A DNA stretch of 64,000 nucleotides. It comes from Strongylocentrotus droebachiensis (lineage: Eukaryota; Echinodermata; Echinoidea; Camarodonta; Strongylocentrotidae). The notes under the pieces were generated by a model that did no database searches, was not told the origin of the DNA, and saw nothing but the letters and a program-made list of their open reading frames with translations. The stretch's first letter is position 1; the number at the start of each line of letters is the position of its first letter. A program made the position numbers and the translations under genes. Below are positions 22,241 through 36,100 of the stretch, in pieces. The DNA lies in assembly GCA_035222895.1 (NCBI GenBank), contig JAVYIG010009857.1, forward strand, positions 1-64,000, read 5' to 3'.

Positions 22241-23119
22241 CATTTCACCAGCAAGACAACATGTTTTAACATGTTTCACATAAAAGCTTGTCTATCAAAC
22301 ATTGATAAAAACCTATCTTAGAAACCCATGGAATGACAAATTTGCTTGGAAACATATATATCATAAAAACTATCATAAGATTCATCATTATTCTAGACCT
22401 ACGTCTTCTAATCTCTACATTATAATCTAGTTAATGATGAAAGACAGAAATGAAAAACTATCACTGTGTCAATCATTTCATGAGTAAATATATACAAGGC
22501 AAATGTACACACGTAAATAAAAGTTCCAGCACAATTTATAGTGTGAAATATATTTGATACATTGTCACAGAATAGCAGTTGATTTAAAAACATATACATA
22601 GCTATCTTGAGTTTGACACCTTTTCAAACAATAAGTTACAGATCTCTTATTCTGTATTACACAATAAAAAAAAGTAAAATGGAAATTTGTGTATCATTCA
22701 TGCATACAGAAATCGTATTCACTTTTTGGTGCTATAATAATTTATTTTCAGATATGAATATAATGTCAAAGATATTACAAATCTAAAACATGGATATATA
22801 TGTATATATCTGCTCTAAAAAAAGTTATAATTTAAGCATAATTTTTCTCACATATATATAAAGAAAAGGGGGGGGGGGGAGATAAATTCCCCCAATAATT
22901 GACTAAGGGGGGATGGCCAATGCAATGCTTATGTTTTAAACATTCGGGCCAAATAAATTATTAATCATCGGGATAAACACAATTTTTCCAGTCAAGCGTT
23001 CATCCTTCACTGATTTCAAGCACAAAATTATAAAAAATTAAGACCAAGATATATTGAGGTATATAATAGACATAATATATATGACATACATTTACAGAAT
23101 CTATAATCTTTGCATATAA

Positions 23120-23345
23120 GTTGTACATAATCATACCAGTGGTTCATTCACTTGACTCTCTATCCAAGGGATGTGGGTTTGAATCAAAGCCCTGCCACTA
23201 ACGTCTTCTGGTGATACATTGATCCACATTTGCCACTCTCAACCCAGGTGTAAATGGGTACATGATAATTGTTGCTGGGATAATACAAAAAATGCAGGGC
23301 CCTTAGGAAGAACAGCGTTGATGCTGATGAGGCTTCCCTGGGTAA
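23120..23345 (+). repeat. tRNA-like SINE relic
   Basis: A promoter-like start (TGGTTCATTCACTTGACTC, then GGGTTTGAATCAAA) is followed by sequence shared with 39300-39545 (GATCCACATTTGCCA) and an ATT-rich tail. Too diverged for a tRNA. Confidence 0.5.
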
Positions 23346-23697
23346 ACAAAATTATTATTACATTGTATTATATTATATTTTACTTGGAGCACAGCGTTGG
23401 CTGTGCTCACAATCAGTATATAGAGTTCTGAGAGAGCAAATGTACAAATTACCCCTAAATATCCACAGATCTTTCAAACATGGACAAGTCCCACTTTGTG
23501 CACTTTAGAATAATGACTGCCAAAGTGATCGAGCTGCTTCAGGAATACATTTTGTTTGCCCTCTTGAAAAGCCTACTTCCACTTGTGCATCACAGATTGC
23601 ACTGCCAGTGCGTAAATTAACAATGATTAGGCCTACATGACTTTCATGAGCACATATCAAGCACTCCCTCTTGCATGGGTTTCAGTTTCATACAAAT

Positions 23698-23914
23698 CGA
23701 GGGTTCAGCGATGCAAAGACGTAACTCCAGATTTTGCCAAAATGAGTATCTGATATCAAAATGTTCAGAAAAATGTGGGCTTTCCAGGAAACCCAACACC
23801 CCATTGACGTCAATGGCTAGTGAAACATAGACTAAACTCCGGCCCAAGTGCTCCGTTACACATGAACAACTTTTTCTCAAAATGGAATTACGTCTTTGTG
23901 TCACTGAACCCTCG
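23698..23914. mobile_element. MITE with AAAT target duplication, near the ABCB1 stop
   Basis: TIRs CGAGGGTTCAGCGATGCAAA and a near-perfect complement of about 37 bases, flanked by AAAT at 23694-23697 and 23915-23918. 217 bp. Begins 88 bases past the ABCB1 stop codon, so it is probably in the 3' UTR. Confidence 0.8.
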
Positions 23915-24001
23915 AAATGACCTTTATCTGCCGATGTACAGATAGTATCTCTGAACTAGCTCACTTATTTACATTGTAGTTCATCGAGGCAAGGATTATC
24001 A

Positions 24002-24196
24002 CTATGACCTCTGACCTCCTGTCAGGGTATAATAATAACCCTTCTTATTGAGGAGTTCTTGATGACTGCCGCTCTCGACGACGACCCCGTCTCGGATGAC
24101 GGCGATGATGTCCGCGTTCTGGATCGTGGAGAGACGATGGGCGATGACGATGGATGTCCGGCCTTCTACGGCAGCATCCAAAGCCTCCTGTACAAT
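24002..24196 (-). CDS. ABCB1: ABCB1 exon 25 (terminal; NBD2 H-loop)
   Basis: Residues 1251-1314 and TAG at 24004-24002: [20 protein letters not shown] (His1270), [13 protein letters not shown], ending TGGQRS. Acceptor TATAG|AT. The final codons contain a perfect DR1 sequence (24005-24017, plus-strand TGACCTCTGACCT). Confidence 0.96.
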   Translation of the reverse strand: MVQEALDAAVEGRTSIVIAHRLSTIQNADIIAVIRDGVVVESGSHQELLNKKGYYYTLTGGQRS

Positions 24197-27100
24197 CTAT
24201 AACACAGCAAGAAGAGACGAATCATCATAAGAAATTGAAATATTTGGTTGCCGTACATGGTTAGAGTAAAATGTAGTACAAGGTCTTATTCACTTGTTGG
24301 TAATACTCAACTTTTGAAAAAACATATTGAAAAACCAATTTTGGAAATGCCCCATCTCAAAAAATGAAATGGAAGCTCTAATTATTACCATTCATGTGAA
24401 AGAATGTTTTAACTAAACCGTGATGATACAAATTTTGCTGGGAAACCGCCTACTAATAGATATATTTGGTAAAGTATTATAATCTATCCGGACCGGATAG
24501 ATATGGCCTATGTGTTGTGTAGTCCCATATACATCTTTCTGTGTACAGTGCTTTTAATTTTACCAAGACTGGGCCAAATTTCTTATCATTTTGATGATTC
24601 CAGAACCTGCAGAACCTTTACCTTTATTGTTGATTAAATCATTCAAAATGTCAATGGATGATGGGTAAAAGTATGGAATTCCAACAAAGACAATAACACA
24701 GAGAGACATACCAGAGGGCAGGTATTATCTAAACTTAAATAAAGTGTAACCTGTATAGAAAGATACCCACAGGAGAAACAACAAAGTGTTAATCGGAGGG
24801 TGGTCTTTACGGGCAGGTTTACCAAACACATATTCCAATAAGAAAAATTGTTTCAAGGGAACATAAAATGCAGTCCTGATAGACAGATAGTCCTTCTCTA
24901 CAGGTGGTCGCTCTCTTTAGTATGTTGAATAAATCCAGTCATCTGATTGGTCGAAATTGGTGTTGTGATTTAGCCATGCCCGCCTACCGGTCAAATTTTT
25001 TTAAAAGATGCCCGCATGCCCGCCTACTGGTCAATATTTTGTTTAAAGATGCCCGTTGCCCCAGGTAACAAGCCCCATTGGTTTACGTGTAAAAAAATTC
25101 TTTGTGCAGTGCTTTTTCATAGCAGTCAATTTATCTATAATATTTGTGTAAGAAAAGTGTACTAGTTTAATTACCTTTTCGCTCTCTGTATCAAGTGCTG
25201 AGGTAGCTTCATCTAGGAGTAGGATACGAGGATTTCTAGCCAGAGCTCTGGCGATGGCTACTCTCTGCTTCTGGCCTCCAGACAACTGGGCTCCTTTCTC
25301 TCCTACCAATGTGTCATAACCCTAGAAATAGAGAACAAGATTAATAGATTAAAATTATTTTTTACTCTACGGTATTTAATTACAAAATGGCAAATTCTTA
25401 ACTACATACAAGAAGGAGCATGGAAGAGGAAGAAGAAGGAAGGAAGAAGGGGAGGGAAGGTGAAAGAAGGAGAAGAAAGGGAAAGATTGAGGAAGGAGAA
25501 AAGGAGGAGCATGGAAGAGGAAGGAGGAGGAAAGAGGGAGGGGGCAAAGGAGGAGGAAAAGGGAGGAAGAAGGGAGGAAGAGAAAAGAAGGAGAAGAAAT
25601 GGAAAGACTGAGGATGGAGAAATAGGGAGGGAAGGGAGGAAGAGGGATCACAAGGGAAGGAGGAAGGAAAAGGAGGAGAAGAAGGAGAGAAGAAAATAGA
25701 GAAAGAGAGAAAGAGGAATTGCAGACTCACCGTAGGTAAACTAGAGATGAAGTCATGGATGTTGGCCATCTTGGCAACCCTCTCAATGTCCGCCATGTCC
25801 ATCTCCCCATCCACGCTGTACTGAATATTCTCCTTGATGGAGCATGCAAAGAGAATAGGCTCCTGACTGACGACTGATATGTTAGCTCTCAGCCACTGCA
25901 CGTTCAGATCCGTGATGCTCTTTCCGTCTATAGACTATGGACAATTGACAAAAGATGGGTAGGGAAAGTGGCATTACGTGGCTTGATATGACTTGATCAA
26001 CACAAGAGAAAAAGAATGCAAAGAGGACAAAAATGTCAGGTTTTATTACAAAACTAATTTCTAATGCTTGGGATCCCCAAGAGAAAACAAGCTCTCATAA
26101 GAAACAAAGTTGTACATTTTGTGGTTTGGATGCTCAACAGCTAGCTTATGATTCTGGGCTGGTATTCAATGAAAATCATACATCAGGATCATTGGACTTT
26201 TTCTCAGCCTAGGGCCAACATCGATGTTCAGTAGCACCTGATTTTACCCAAAGTAAAGCAAGATGCAACTGAGTTCACGACAGCTAGCTAGCAGACATCA
26301 GCTAATTTGAAGTAAGGCAGTACACGAGTCCCACAATATATGCCCGAAGGATCGTTCGTTAGCCTGCTTTGATGGTTAGATCGATCCTCATCTAATCTAA
26401 TCATATACGTAATTAAGAGTAGAATCATTTTGATATCTTAGTCTTACCACTGAGCCTTGTTCAGGATCATAGAATCTTTCTAGGAGTGATACCGAGAGTA
26501 CTCTTACCACACCCACTCTCCCCTACCAGGGCTACAGTCTGGCCTGGTTTGATCCTAATCTAATCTAATCTAATCTAATGTTACGAGAGGAATCAGTTTA
26601 ATGTCTTACCACTGAGCCTTGTTCAGGATCGTAGAACCTTTCTAGGAGTGATACCAGAGTACTCTTACCGCACCCACTCTCTCCTACCAGGGCCACAGTC
26701 TGGCCTGGTTTGATGGTTAGATTGAGTCCCTTGAGGATATCAACGTCTGGTCTCGTGGGATACTTGAAGTTGATGGTGTTGTAGCAAATCTCTCCGTTCA
26801 ATGTACTCTGTAATACAATACAAAACCCGGACAAATATCAGACACTTTTTTTTCCTCACCATTTAGACTACCGGTTATACAATTCTCAATAGATAATTAA
26901 AATAGTATTGAAACTGAAAACTAATGCTACTGTAATATTTAAAAATTTGGAAATGTTTCATTTTTCAGAACATCATCAAAAATACACAAAATATGTGTAA
27001 CATTTTTTAAATAGAAAATAAACAATAATGCTGTGGTACACATTTATAACCTGAACTTTAGAGAGACAGTGTAATTCATTTCATCACAATATATACTCTG

Positions 27101-30100
27101 ATATTCATCATTTTATGACACTTCACAATGGATAACAAGACACAACATGAAAATGAAAAACATTTTATCACCCACAACCACCCCAAAATCAGGTTTGTTC
27201 TCTGAGTAGCTCAGTGCATAGGATTCGTAGGGAGCAACATGTATTGGTGTGTTGTACATGGATAAGCATATCAAAATATTTCAAACCAGTTGTATCTATT
27301 TCAGTTATTTATCTTCCAAAATACTGTCTTGTTTTTAAATCAGCAAATAAGTGACAGATATCTTTGACTTACAGGTTTAAGGCCGCTCTTGGAATAGTTA
27401 TCAATAAGAGGTTTTGTGGCAAATAAATTCAAGATGATATTAGCCGAGTGCCTGGCTTTGGCATAGTCCGGCAAGAAAGCTGATGCTTGACCGAGTGAGA
27501 TACCGGCAAACGCGATACCAAAGACAACTCTGCAATCAAGAAAGCAATATAACATATTAAAGTCAATGGATAATCAAATGAATCCTTACAGAGTTGTAGG
27601 CTGTTCTATATATAACAGCTCAAAGTGTAATTTTGCTACCGGTATACTAAAATGAACATTATTTTTGTAACATTGAAAAAAGGTTATAAAAGGGGACAAA
27701 AGCAATAGAATACAAAGAAGTTGGACCAACAAAATCACCTTGTTGCAGTCAAACCTGTCTTTAATAGCAACCACCTCTCAGTAAAGGCCACCTGTCTATA
27801 ATGGTCACCTATATTGCCTCCCTCAAGGGGGAAACATGTATTAAGAACCTGTATAGAAAGGCCAATTTTTTCTCCCTTGGATGGTCTTAAAAGACAGGTT
27901 TATTGAAGGTAATACAAAGTTTTGGTATGGGGTCATGGATTTGGTTCAAATGAACATATTTGAAGCATATATGCGATCCTACAATATTCAGTGATCGTTG
28001 TCGCAGTTGAAATCGAGTCTAAAGTTATGAAATTGTAAATAATAAACTCTCCAGGCTAAAATTTTAATAAAGCTATAAAACAATGTTTCTTGACTAAGAT
28101 CGATTAGCTATTCCCGTTTGGAATTTATATATCACAACCACATATTCTGAGAATTTCATGGTCGCAGCTACCATTGTACGGCCGTAGGCGCTATTTGAAA
28201 TTTATCAAAATTTACCGGGAGCAACGAAAAAATTGTTATATTAAATTTTTCTCAAAGACAGAAGTGTTTTAGGGGCTAAATTTTCTAGTGCTTATAATAC
28301 ATCCACACGGGCATCCAAATATATCAAAATTGTAAAGAATCACTCTCCACCCAATTTTCAAAATTTCCCAAAACTTTGTATTACCTTTAAACTGTATCGA
28401 TGTTTGCTATAACAGTGTTCTTTATAAATGAACTTCCTCTGTATTTCATCTTGAATTTCTGGAAGCCGGCTTAACAATTGTGATGTTTGAATCACATGAC
28501 TCATATTACAATTTCCATGTAGGCCTGGATGCCAATGTTTTCCCTTATGCTCTTTATCCTCGACAATCCGGATGTTTTATACTGTTTTTGTTCTTTGTCT
28601 TTTCTTCTTTTTCTTTTTCTTTTGGAGAATTTTGTGCACTCTTTAATGAAATCCTTTTTATCTAAAAGAAAAATTGGTCCCCTTTCTATGATCAAATACA
28701 CAGAAATACACATTAACATGAAGCAAGTGAGATAACAGAAATACCAAACAACAACTTGTTTAATCTAAAAAAACAGCAAATTGTCAAATTACAAAATAAA
28801 CTAGATGGAACTTCAACTGCGCGCAGTCGAAATGATGCCTCCGTCATAGAGCAATTTTACAAACCAAAACAGAAGAAATTTTTCAAATTCAAGTTCAATT
28901 GTAATCCATTAACAGGTTCTCAGAATATCGTGATTACAAGCAATTTCTCATATACATATATGACCCTTTGATCTTTGACCTCATGACCCTAAAATCTACT
29001 CAGTTCATTCGCTCTGCAAGATGTCCCGAGTTAAATAGTAATCCCTCTGTCAGTTCTAATGAGAATGCGTTCACAAGCTATTTTTGCATACATAATGAGC
29101 CCATGACCTTTGACCTATGACCTCATGACCCAAGAATCTACTCAGTTCATTGGCTCTGCAAGATACATACATGATCTAAGTTTGGCAGGAATCCATCAAT
29201 CTGTTCTAATGATAATGCGATCACAAGCTATTTTTGAATACATAATGAGCCGCATGACCTTTGACCTTGACCTCATGACCCCAAAATCTAATCAGTTCAA
29301 CGGCTCTGCAAGTAACAAATATGACCTAAGTTTGGCAGGAATCCATCAATCGGTTCTTCAGATAACGCGATCACGAGCTGTTTTTGCATACATAATGAGC
29401 CCTGTGACCTTTGACCTTTGACCTCGTGACCCCAAAATCTAATCAGTTCATCGGCTCTGTAAGATACATACATGACCAAAGTTTGGCAGGAATCCATCAA
29501 TCGGTTCTTCAGATAACGCGATCACGAGCTGTTTTTGCATACATAATGAGCCCTGTGACCTTTGACCTTTGACCTCGTGACCCCAAAATCTAATCAGTTC
29601 ATCGGCTCTGCAAGATACATACATGACCAAAGTCTGGCAGGAATCCATCAGTCGGTTCTTCAGATAACGCGATCACGAGAACGGGACGTACGGACAGACG
29701 TACGGACGTACGGACGGACGTACGGACGGACGTACGGACGGACGGACAACCCGAAAACATAATGCCTCCGGCTACTACGTAACGGAGGCATAAAAATTCT
29801 TAACTTTAATCCTTAAGTATAAGAGCTATTTAAAGAGGCATGTTATAACTCACTTAAATACTTCATCCGTCGTCATTTCTCCCTGAGATACGAGGTAACC
29901 CCCGAACCTGAAGGCTGCAGCATACAAGAAGAACACCATGCCCTGGGTGATGCCAAAGGCTACAGCATAGTATTGAGTGTTCACCTGGCCCTGACTGCAG
30001 AGAAACAACGTCATAGATAATAAATAAAACATCAAAAATATCGCAAACGAACGCTAAGATAATGAAAACAACGTCATAGATAATAAACAAAACGTCAAAG

Positions 30101-33100
30101 ATATCGCAAACGAACGCAAAGATAATGAAAACAACGTCAAAGTTAACAAAAAAAACGTCAAAGATAACCCCCAAAACGTGATGTGTTAGGTAGTTCTTCG
30201 AAGTTAAGGTAACATTAAGCATAATCAAGATAGTACGTGTTCACCAGCTCCATAACCTAAACATGTGGTTCGAACTCTACGTTATAAAATGATGATTTTC
30301 AACACTGAATTATGCATCTTGCGTTATGTACGTGTGGTGTCTAAATCACCTCCTTTACTTGACTCGAAATATCCTTATTACCTTGACAAGGATACACATA
30401 TCTTTATAGGTATTGTTCACTAATGTACATTTCCAAGAATATGTCAGTAGGCAACATTATTTCCACTGTGAGAAAACTGTAAACAAGAGTTAAGTTTCAC
30501 ACTAGAAAATGAAAGGAAAGAAAAACCAAAGACCCGGGAAAGAAAAACCAAAGACCCGGGAAAGAAAAATTATTCATGAACACACATTCCAAATACAACC
30601 AATGAATAACAAAGGGCTTCTTACACAAATGGCAGCTGCAGCATATCGGCATATCCCTGGTACATTTTATCTTCTAGAGTGAGAGAGGCAACCGTCCGTA
30701 CATTCTCTATGGCTTCAGCAGCAATCTACGTTTGACAAACAATGAAAGGAACGTAGATTTTCATGTAAAAGTGTATTTATGTCAGTACATAGATAATGAC
30801 GGATAATAACTTTTTTCAAGAGATAAAAAACATTCATGTAAATAATAACAAATGGTGTCCATGGCATGAGCCTGGACCTCTTTTCATCTTACCTATGATT
30901 CTACTAGGCCTATCCAATCCGTTTGAAGATTTTTAGAAAACAAAAGATTAATTATGAAAGATACAATGCCCCTTTTTTCTCTGATATTTCTTCCAATTTA
31001 TAAGCCAGCAAATGCTTACTTTTCCAGCTTCTTCTAGGAGTTCAGAGTCTCTCTTCTGTGTTCCTTGCATGAGTTTTAGCTGCAAGCCACCGGCAACAAC
31101 AAGCAGAGGTACACAGGCCAGGACCACTAAGGCTAGCTTCCAACCGAAGACAAACCCGATCACGAGTGCTGCCGCCAATGTGACCGCCGTCTGGAAGAGG
31201 GTGCTGAGACGCACCCCTGTCGCCTGAAACCGGGAAAAAAGGGGAGATGGAAGGATGGTGAGTCTACAAACATAGTCACTGAATGAATAGCTTCAGTTTA
31301 AAAAGTACTCAAAATTAACCCCCCCCCCCAAAAAAAAAAATAATAAAATAAAATAAAATAATAATAATAAATAAAAATAAATAAAGAAAATAAAAATTCA
31401 ATAAATACATAAATAAATAAATAACAAATAATAATATAACAATTACAAAATTGAACTCTTTATTCACTTTCTTCGACTCTGCATGGTGGCTTGTTTGCCA
31501 CACATGCTATCTTGCACAATAGGCACATATACCAATTGACAAGAAATTTTCTTGTCTTGATAGGCTCCATGACAACCTTTTTATCACTGGTATCAACACT
31601 TGCGCTAGCTGGAAAAAGTTGAAAAATCTTGCAGCCTTCGGTATATATACAACCTAAGACAAATACAATATGGCACAGATAGGATATTCAAAGAGTCTTG
31701 GGATAAAATGATATTAGATCACCAAAAACTTACCCCTTTCACATTTGACGCATCAGCAGATAGACGAGTAGCCAAGGCACCTGTGCTATGAGTTGGTTGG
31801 TCAAAGAATGCAACATCCTAGGGGAAAAAGAAAATTAAGTTGAGTTTCAATGGGTGACGTAGAGAGGAAACTTGTGAGGTAACATAACTCACTGTGTAAA
31901 CCCTTTTTTGTGATGATTTTGTGATGAAGATGGCAAAGTGTAATTTAAAAAAAAGAAGAGATAGGTGAATTGTAAAAGGAGGAGAAGAAGGAAAATTAAG
32001 AAATGGGATGAAAGAAGAAAAGGGAGGGGGAAGAAAGAGTAGAAGAAGAGGTGGAGGTAAACAGAGATGGGAGGATACCTAGAGAAGGAAGAGGAGGGAG
32101 AAAGAAGAGATGGAGCAAAGGTGAGAGGTACAGGGAGGAACAGGGAGAAAAGGATGAAACAATTAAAGAAGAGGAAGAAAGAATAGAAGAAAAGGAAGAT
32201 AAAAGAAATGAGGAAGAAAGAACAGAAGAAGTGGTGGAAGTAAGAAGAGATGGGAGAAGAGATACAGGGAGGAGGATAAAAAAAGGATGAAACAATAAAA
32301 GAAGAGGAGGGGTGACCAACCTGTCGTAGAATGGTGGAGAATGCTTTACTTCTGAGCCTCAGAGTCAGTTCTTCTCCAGATATCGCAAGACAACTGATGC
32401 TGACGGCATAACCAACAAACATGGTTCCTCCAAGTGCTACAAACATACAGGACCAGAACACAGCTGCCTCTTCTATTTCATCATTAGGTAAACTAAAGAG
32501 CTGCAAAAATAAAAAATAAAACATTTCCAGTTTTACCTTCAAACTCAGTTTCTTGTTTCAAAACCAACTCTATTGCAAAAATCAATTGTCAGTTCAAGTA
32601 ACTTTTTTTGAGCAGCATTGGATAAACTAAAAATATACCAGATATTTCAAAGCGCTTAGAGATGTCGTCATGTATTAAGTGCTACATTAACCCAGAATAT
32701 TATCATTTCTTAGATGTACCTTATTTTAACAAACCATTTTCTAAATTGCATATTGTGCATTGGCTTTTGCCTTCCCAACCAAGTATATTGAGTGATCTGT
32801 ACAGCTTTAAACACAAACTAGATGGAATTCGACTGCGCGCAGTCAAAAATGATGCCTCCGTCATAGAGCAATTTTACCAACCAAAACAGAAGAAATTTTT
32901 CAAATTCAAGTTCATTTGTAATCCATTAACAGGTTCTCAAAATATCGTGATTACAAGCAATTTCTCATATACATATATGACCCTTTGAACTTTGACCTCA
33001 TGACCCTAAAATATACTCAGTACATTGGCTCTGCAAGATGTCCTGAGTTTAATAGTAATCTATCTGTCAGTTCTAATGAGAATGCGTTCACAAGCTATTT

Positions 33101-36100
33101 TTGCATACATAATGAGCCCATGACCTTTGACCTCATGACCCAAGAATCTACTCAGTTCATTGGCTCTGCAAGATACATACATGATCTAAGTTTGGCAGGA
33201 ATCCATCAATCTGTTCTAATGATAATGCGATCACAAGCCATTTTTGCATACATAATGAGCCGGGTGACCTTTGACCTCATGACCCCAAAATCTAATCAGT
33301 TCATCGGCTCTGCAAGTAACATACATGACCAAAGTTTGGCAGGAATCCATCAATCGGTTCTTCAGATAACGCGATCACAAGCTGTTTTTGCATACAAAAT
33401 GAGCCCTGTGACCTTTGACCTTTGACCTCGTGACCCCAAAATTTTATCAGTTCATCGGCTCTGCAAGATACATACATGACCAAAGTTTGGAAGGAATCCA
33501 TCAATCGGTTCTTCAGATAACGCGATCCCGAGAACGGGACGTACGGACGGACGTACGTACGGACGGACGGACAACCCGAAAACATAATGCCTCCGGCTAC
33601 TTCGTAACGGAGGCATAAAAATTGTCTGTTAAAACAACGAAGAATAAACATTTCACACTGATCAAGAAATCTGAAAGAACATCTTTTCAATTAACTGTAA
33701 ATCTTAGCACATCAGGAGCTCTTGTAGCGCAGTTGAATACATACTTAATGTTGGATAGTTTCTGCGCTCTATAAATGTATTATTTGTATTATTACTATTA
33801 TCAGGGGGGAAATTGGGAATAACTTGTTCTCTAACCTTGATAATTTCACTGAAGAGGATGGCAAAGACGGGCATGGTTACTCCTAGAATGGCTGAGAAGA
33901 AGCATCCAATGACGATGAGATACCACTCAGGGGCGTTGAGCTTTAGCACCTCCCAGTAGCTAGCCTTAGGAATCTCTTCTTCCTCCTCCTCCTAGAAATG
34001 AAAGTATAAAATTATTATTCACATTGGCATGCAAGTGACAGAAATCAGGGGTGATAGTGAGAACTAAAAAAAAAAAGGTTTTTTGTTTTCCCCTCAACCA
34101 CGCCCCCCTTCATTGAGTAAAAAAAAAGAAGAGGATTCGCGGGGGAAAAATGGCATCTAACAATTCTAACAACATTCCCCCCTTTCGTGTAAGAAAATTG
34201 GGAAAAAAAATAGGGCAAAATAGGAAAGAGTAGAGAAGATAAGGGGGTAATCGGGAAAATTAGGATAAAATAGGGGAGAAAAAAAAAAATCTGGTAAAAA
34301 AAAAAAAAAAAAAAAAAAATCTGGATTTTTTTTTTTTAATCAGGATAAAAACAAAAATTGGGAAAAAATTGGGAAATAATAAAAAAATCTGGAAACCGAT
34401 TTAAATCAGGATTTTATCAGGCCTGATAAAAAATCACAAGCTGCAAGCAAAGCTAAGCATAGAGTTTCAGAACGCCACAGTAGCTAGCTCTAGAAAACTC
34501 TCCTTCCTTCTCCTTTTATCCCTTTTCCTCTACCTCTCCCACCCCCCCCCCCCCCCCTTACCTCCCTTCCTTTCAAGTCGTGCTATGAGATGCCACTAAG
34601 GGGCAATGAGCTTCAGCACCTTCCAGTAGCTAGCTACCACCTTTTATAAATAGTAGTGGGGGGGGGGGGGGGTATTGAGCTCTATTTTTTTCCTTTTTAC
34701 TCAACACCCCTCCCCCCTCCACTTGGGGGTCAGGGGAGGGGGTCTGGGCTCCCCGGTCTCCCCCCTGGATATGCCACAGCTGCCTATATACTTACCTCAT
34801 CAGTTGTATCTTTCTTTCCGTCAAGACTGCTGGATGAGAGATGGTGTGACTTCTGATGTGAGAGCTGCCTTGAGATCTTGTTATGACTGGGTTGACGCTT
34901 CATCACCTCTCCTACCTCTTCCGCATCATCTGGAGAGCAAATGAGAGAAATTCCATCAGGATTATTGATAATTTTCTATTTATTTATATATTTATTTATA
35001 ATCTTTTGTCAGGGTGGCCCATTCACCAATAAGTAGTGGTCTTCCATGGGGCCCTGAATAATCATGAACATATTTACATCAAAAAGCATTACGTTTATAC
35101 AGAACAGTTAAAATAAAATAAAATTGTACATATGAGAAAGATATCACAGAGCAATAATAGACGTGGCACAAACGAATACTCGTTTACAAATAATTATATA
35201 TCATTAACCTGGTTCAACTGCAATGCCAATAGGAATATATTAATTAAGTCGCAATTATGTCAATAAACCATGATAATATTATAGAACATGAATCAAACTA
35301 AGGACATTGAAATATGGATAGATAAATACTGTTGTGGGTGTTGCATTGTTCCCTGGCTTTCATTTCTAGCTTCATTGGATTTGTCACCTTCAAATCAACT
35401 CCTTGACAAGTGAATTCTTGTATTTACATTAATCTTAATATAGGGACTACCCGGTTCCTGTAGTAGGCAAAGCGTTAAAAGGTCCACTATCTCATCAACA
35501 AACTTTGTACTTTACATCAGTTTGTAGAGTTTTTTTGTTGTTTTTGTAATGTGTTGAAATGCATTGTACATGTACAAGAATGTTATACTATCATCAATAT
35601 AACAAGTCTGGGCTAACAGTTTGGGGATTTTTTCTTCTTCTTGGAAGTACAACTGTACGTGTATATGGATATACATGTACATATTTCAATTGTGACAAAA
35701 TTACATGCCAGACTTACATTGAACGGTAGCAAAATCAAAATTCCCACTCTCGAATATTCATGCCTTGCAGCTTTACTTTCACTGATGTGTACAAGACATA
35801 CTGTTCATTTCCTTTTAAAACACAAATGTTATTTAGAGGCCGCAGGAACTATTAAAGTATAACTACATGTAGGACATCGTAAATTTCCTGACCCAACCGA
35901 TGTTATCCAAGACTTTTCTTGGCCTAGACATTTACAACCAAATTTCCTGTACTCACCCTCTTCTCCTTCCTCCTTGGCAATGATCTGCAGAGTGACCAGC
36001 TGTTTGTAGGTTCCATTAGCCTTCATCAGCTCGGCGTGGTTCCCAAACTCCACCACCTTCCCGTCGTTCAGGGCATAGATGATGTCAGCATTCTGGATGG

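Larger units (their letters stand above)
20809..23697. other. Intergenic DNA and possible ABCB1 3' UTR
   Basis: No gene seen. AT-rich, with an inverted-repeat block at 21850-22240, a G homopolymer near 22870 and a SINE-like repeat at 23120-23345. The ABCB1 transcript end (minus strand) should fall here, but no single poly(A) signal stands out. Confidence 0.5.

Noticed and set aside
25398..25901. 167-codon open frame joining exon 23 to a Ser/Pro/Phe-rich tail
   Set aside because: Runs through the exon-23 donor into the purine tract; conserved sequence stops exactly at the donor.
28798..29798. CRISPR-like regularly spaced repeats
   Set aside because: Units are directly adjacent tandem repeats of over 100 bases with no unique spacers, in an animal intron.
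31889..32542. 217-codon open frame extending ABCB1 exon 16
   Set aside because: Reads past the exon-16 donor into the intron-16 purine tract.
28980..33618. Repeated open frames with [19 protein letters not shown] peptides
   Set aside because: They are translations of the tandem core units of the two Helentron/pearl-like elements, with no domain.
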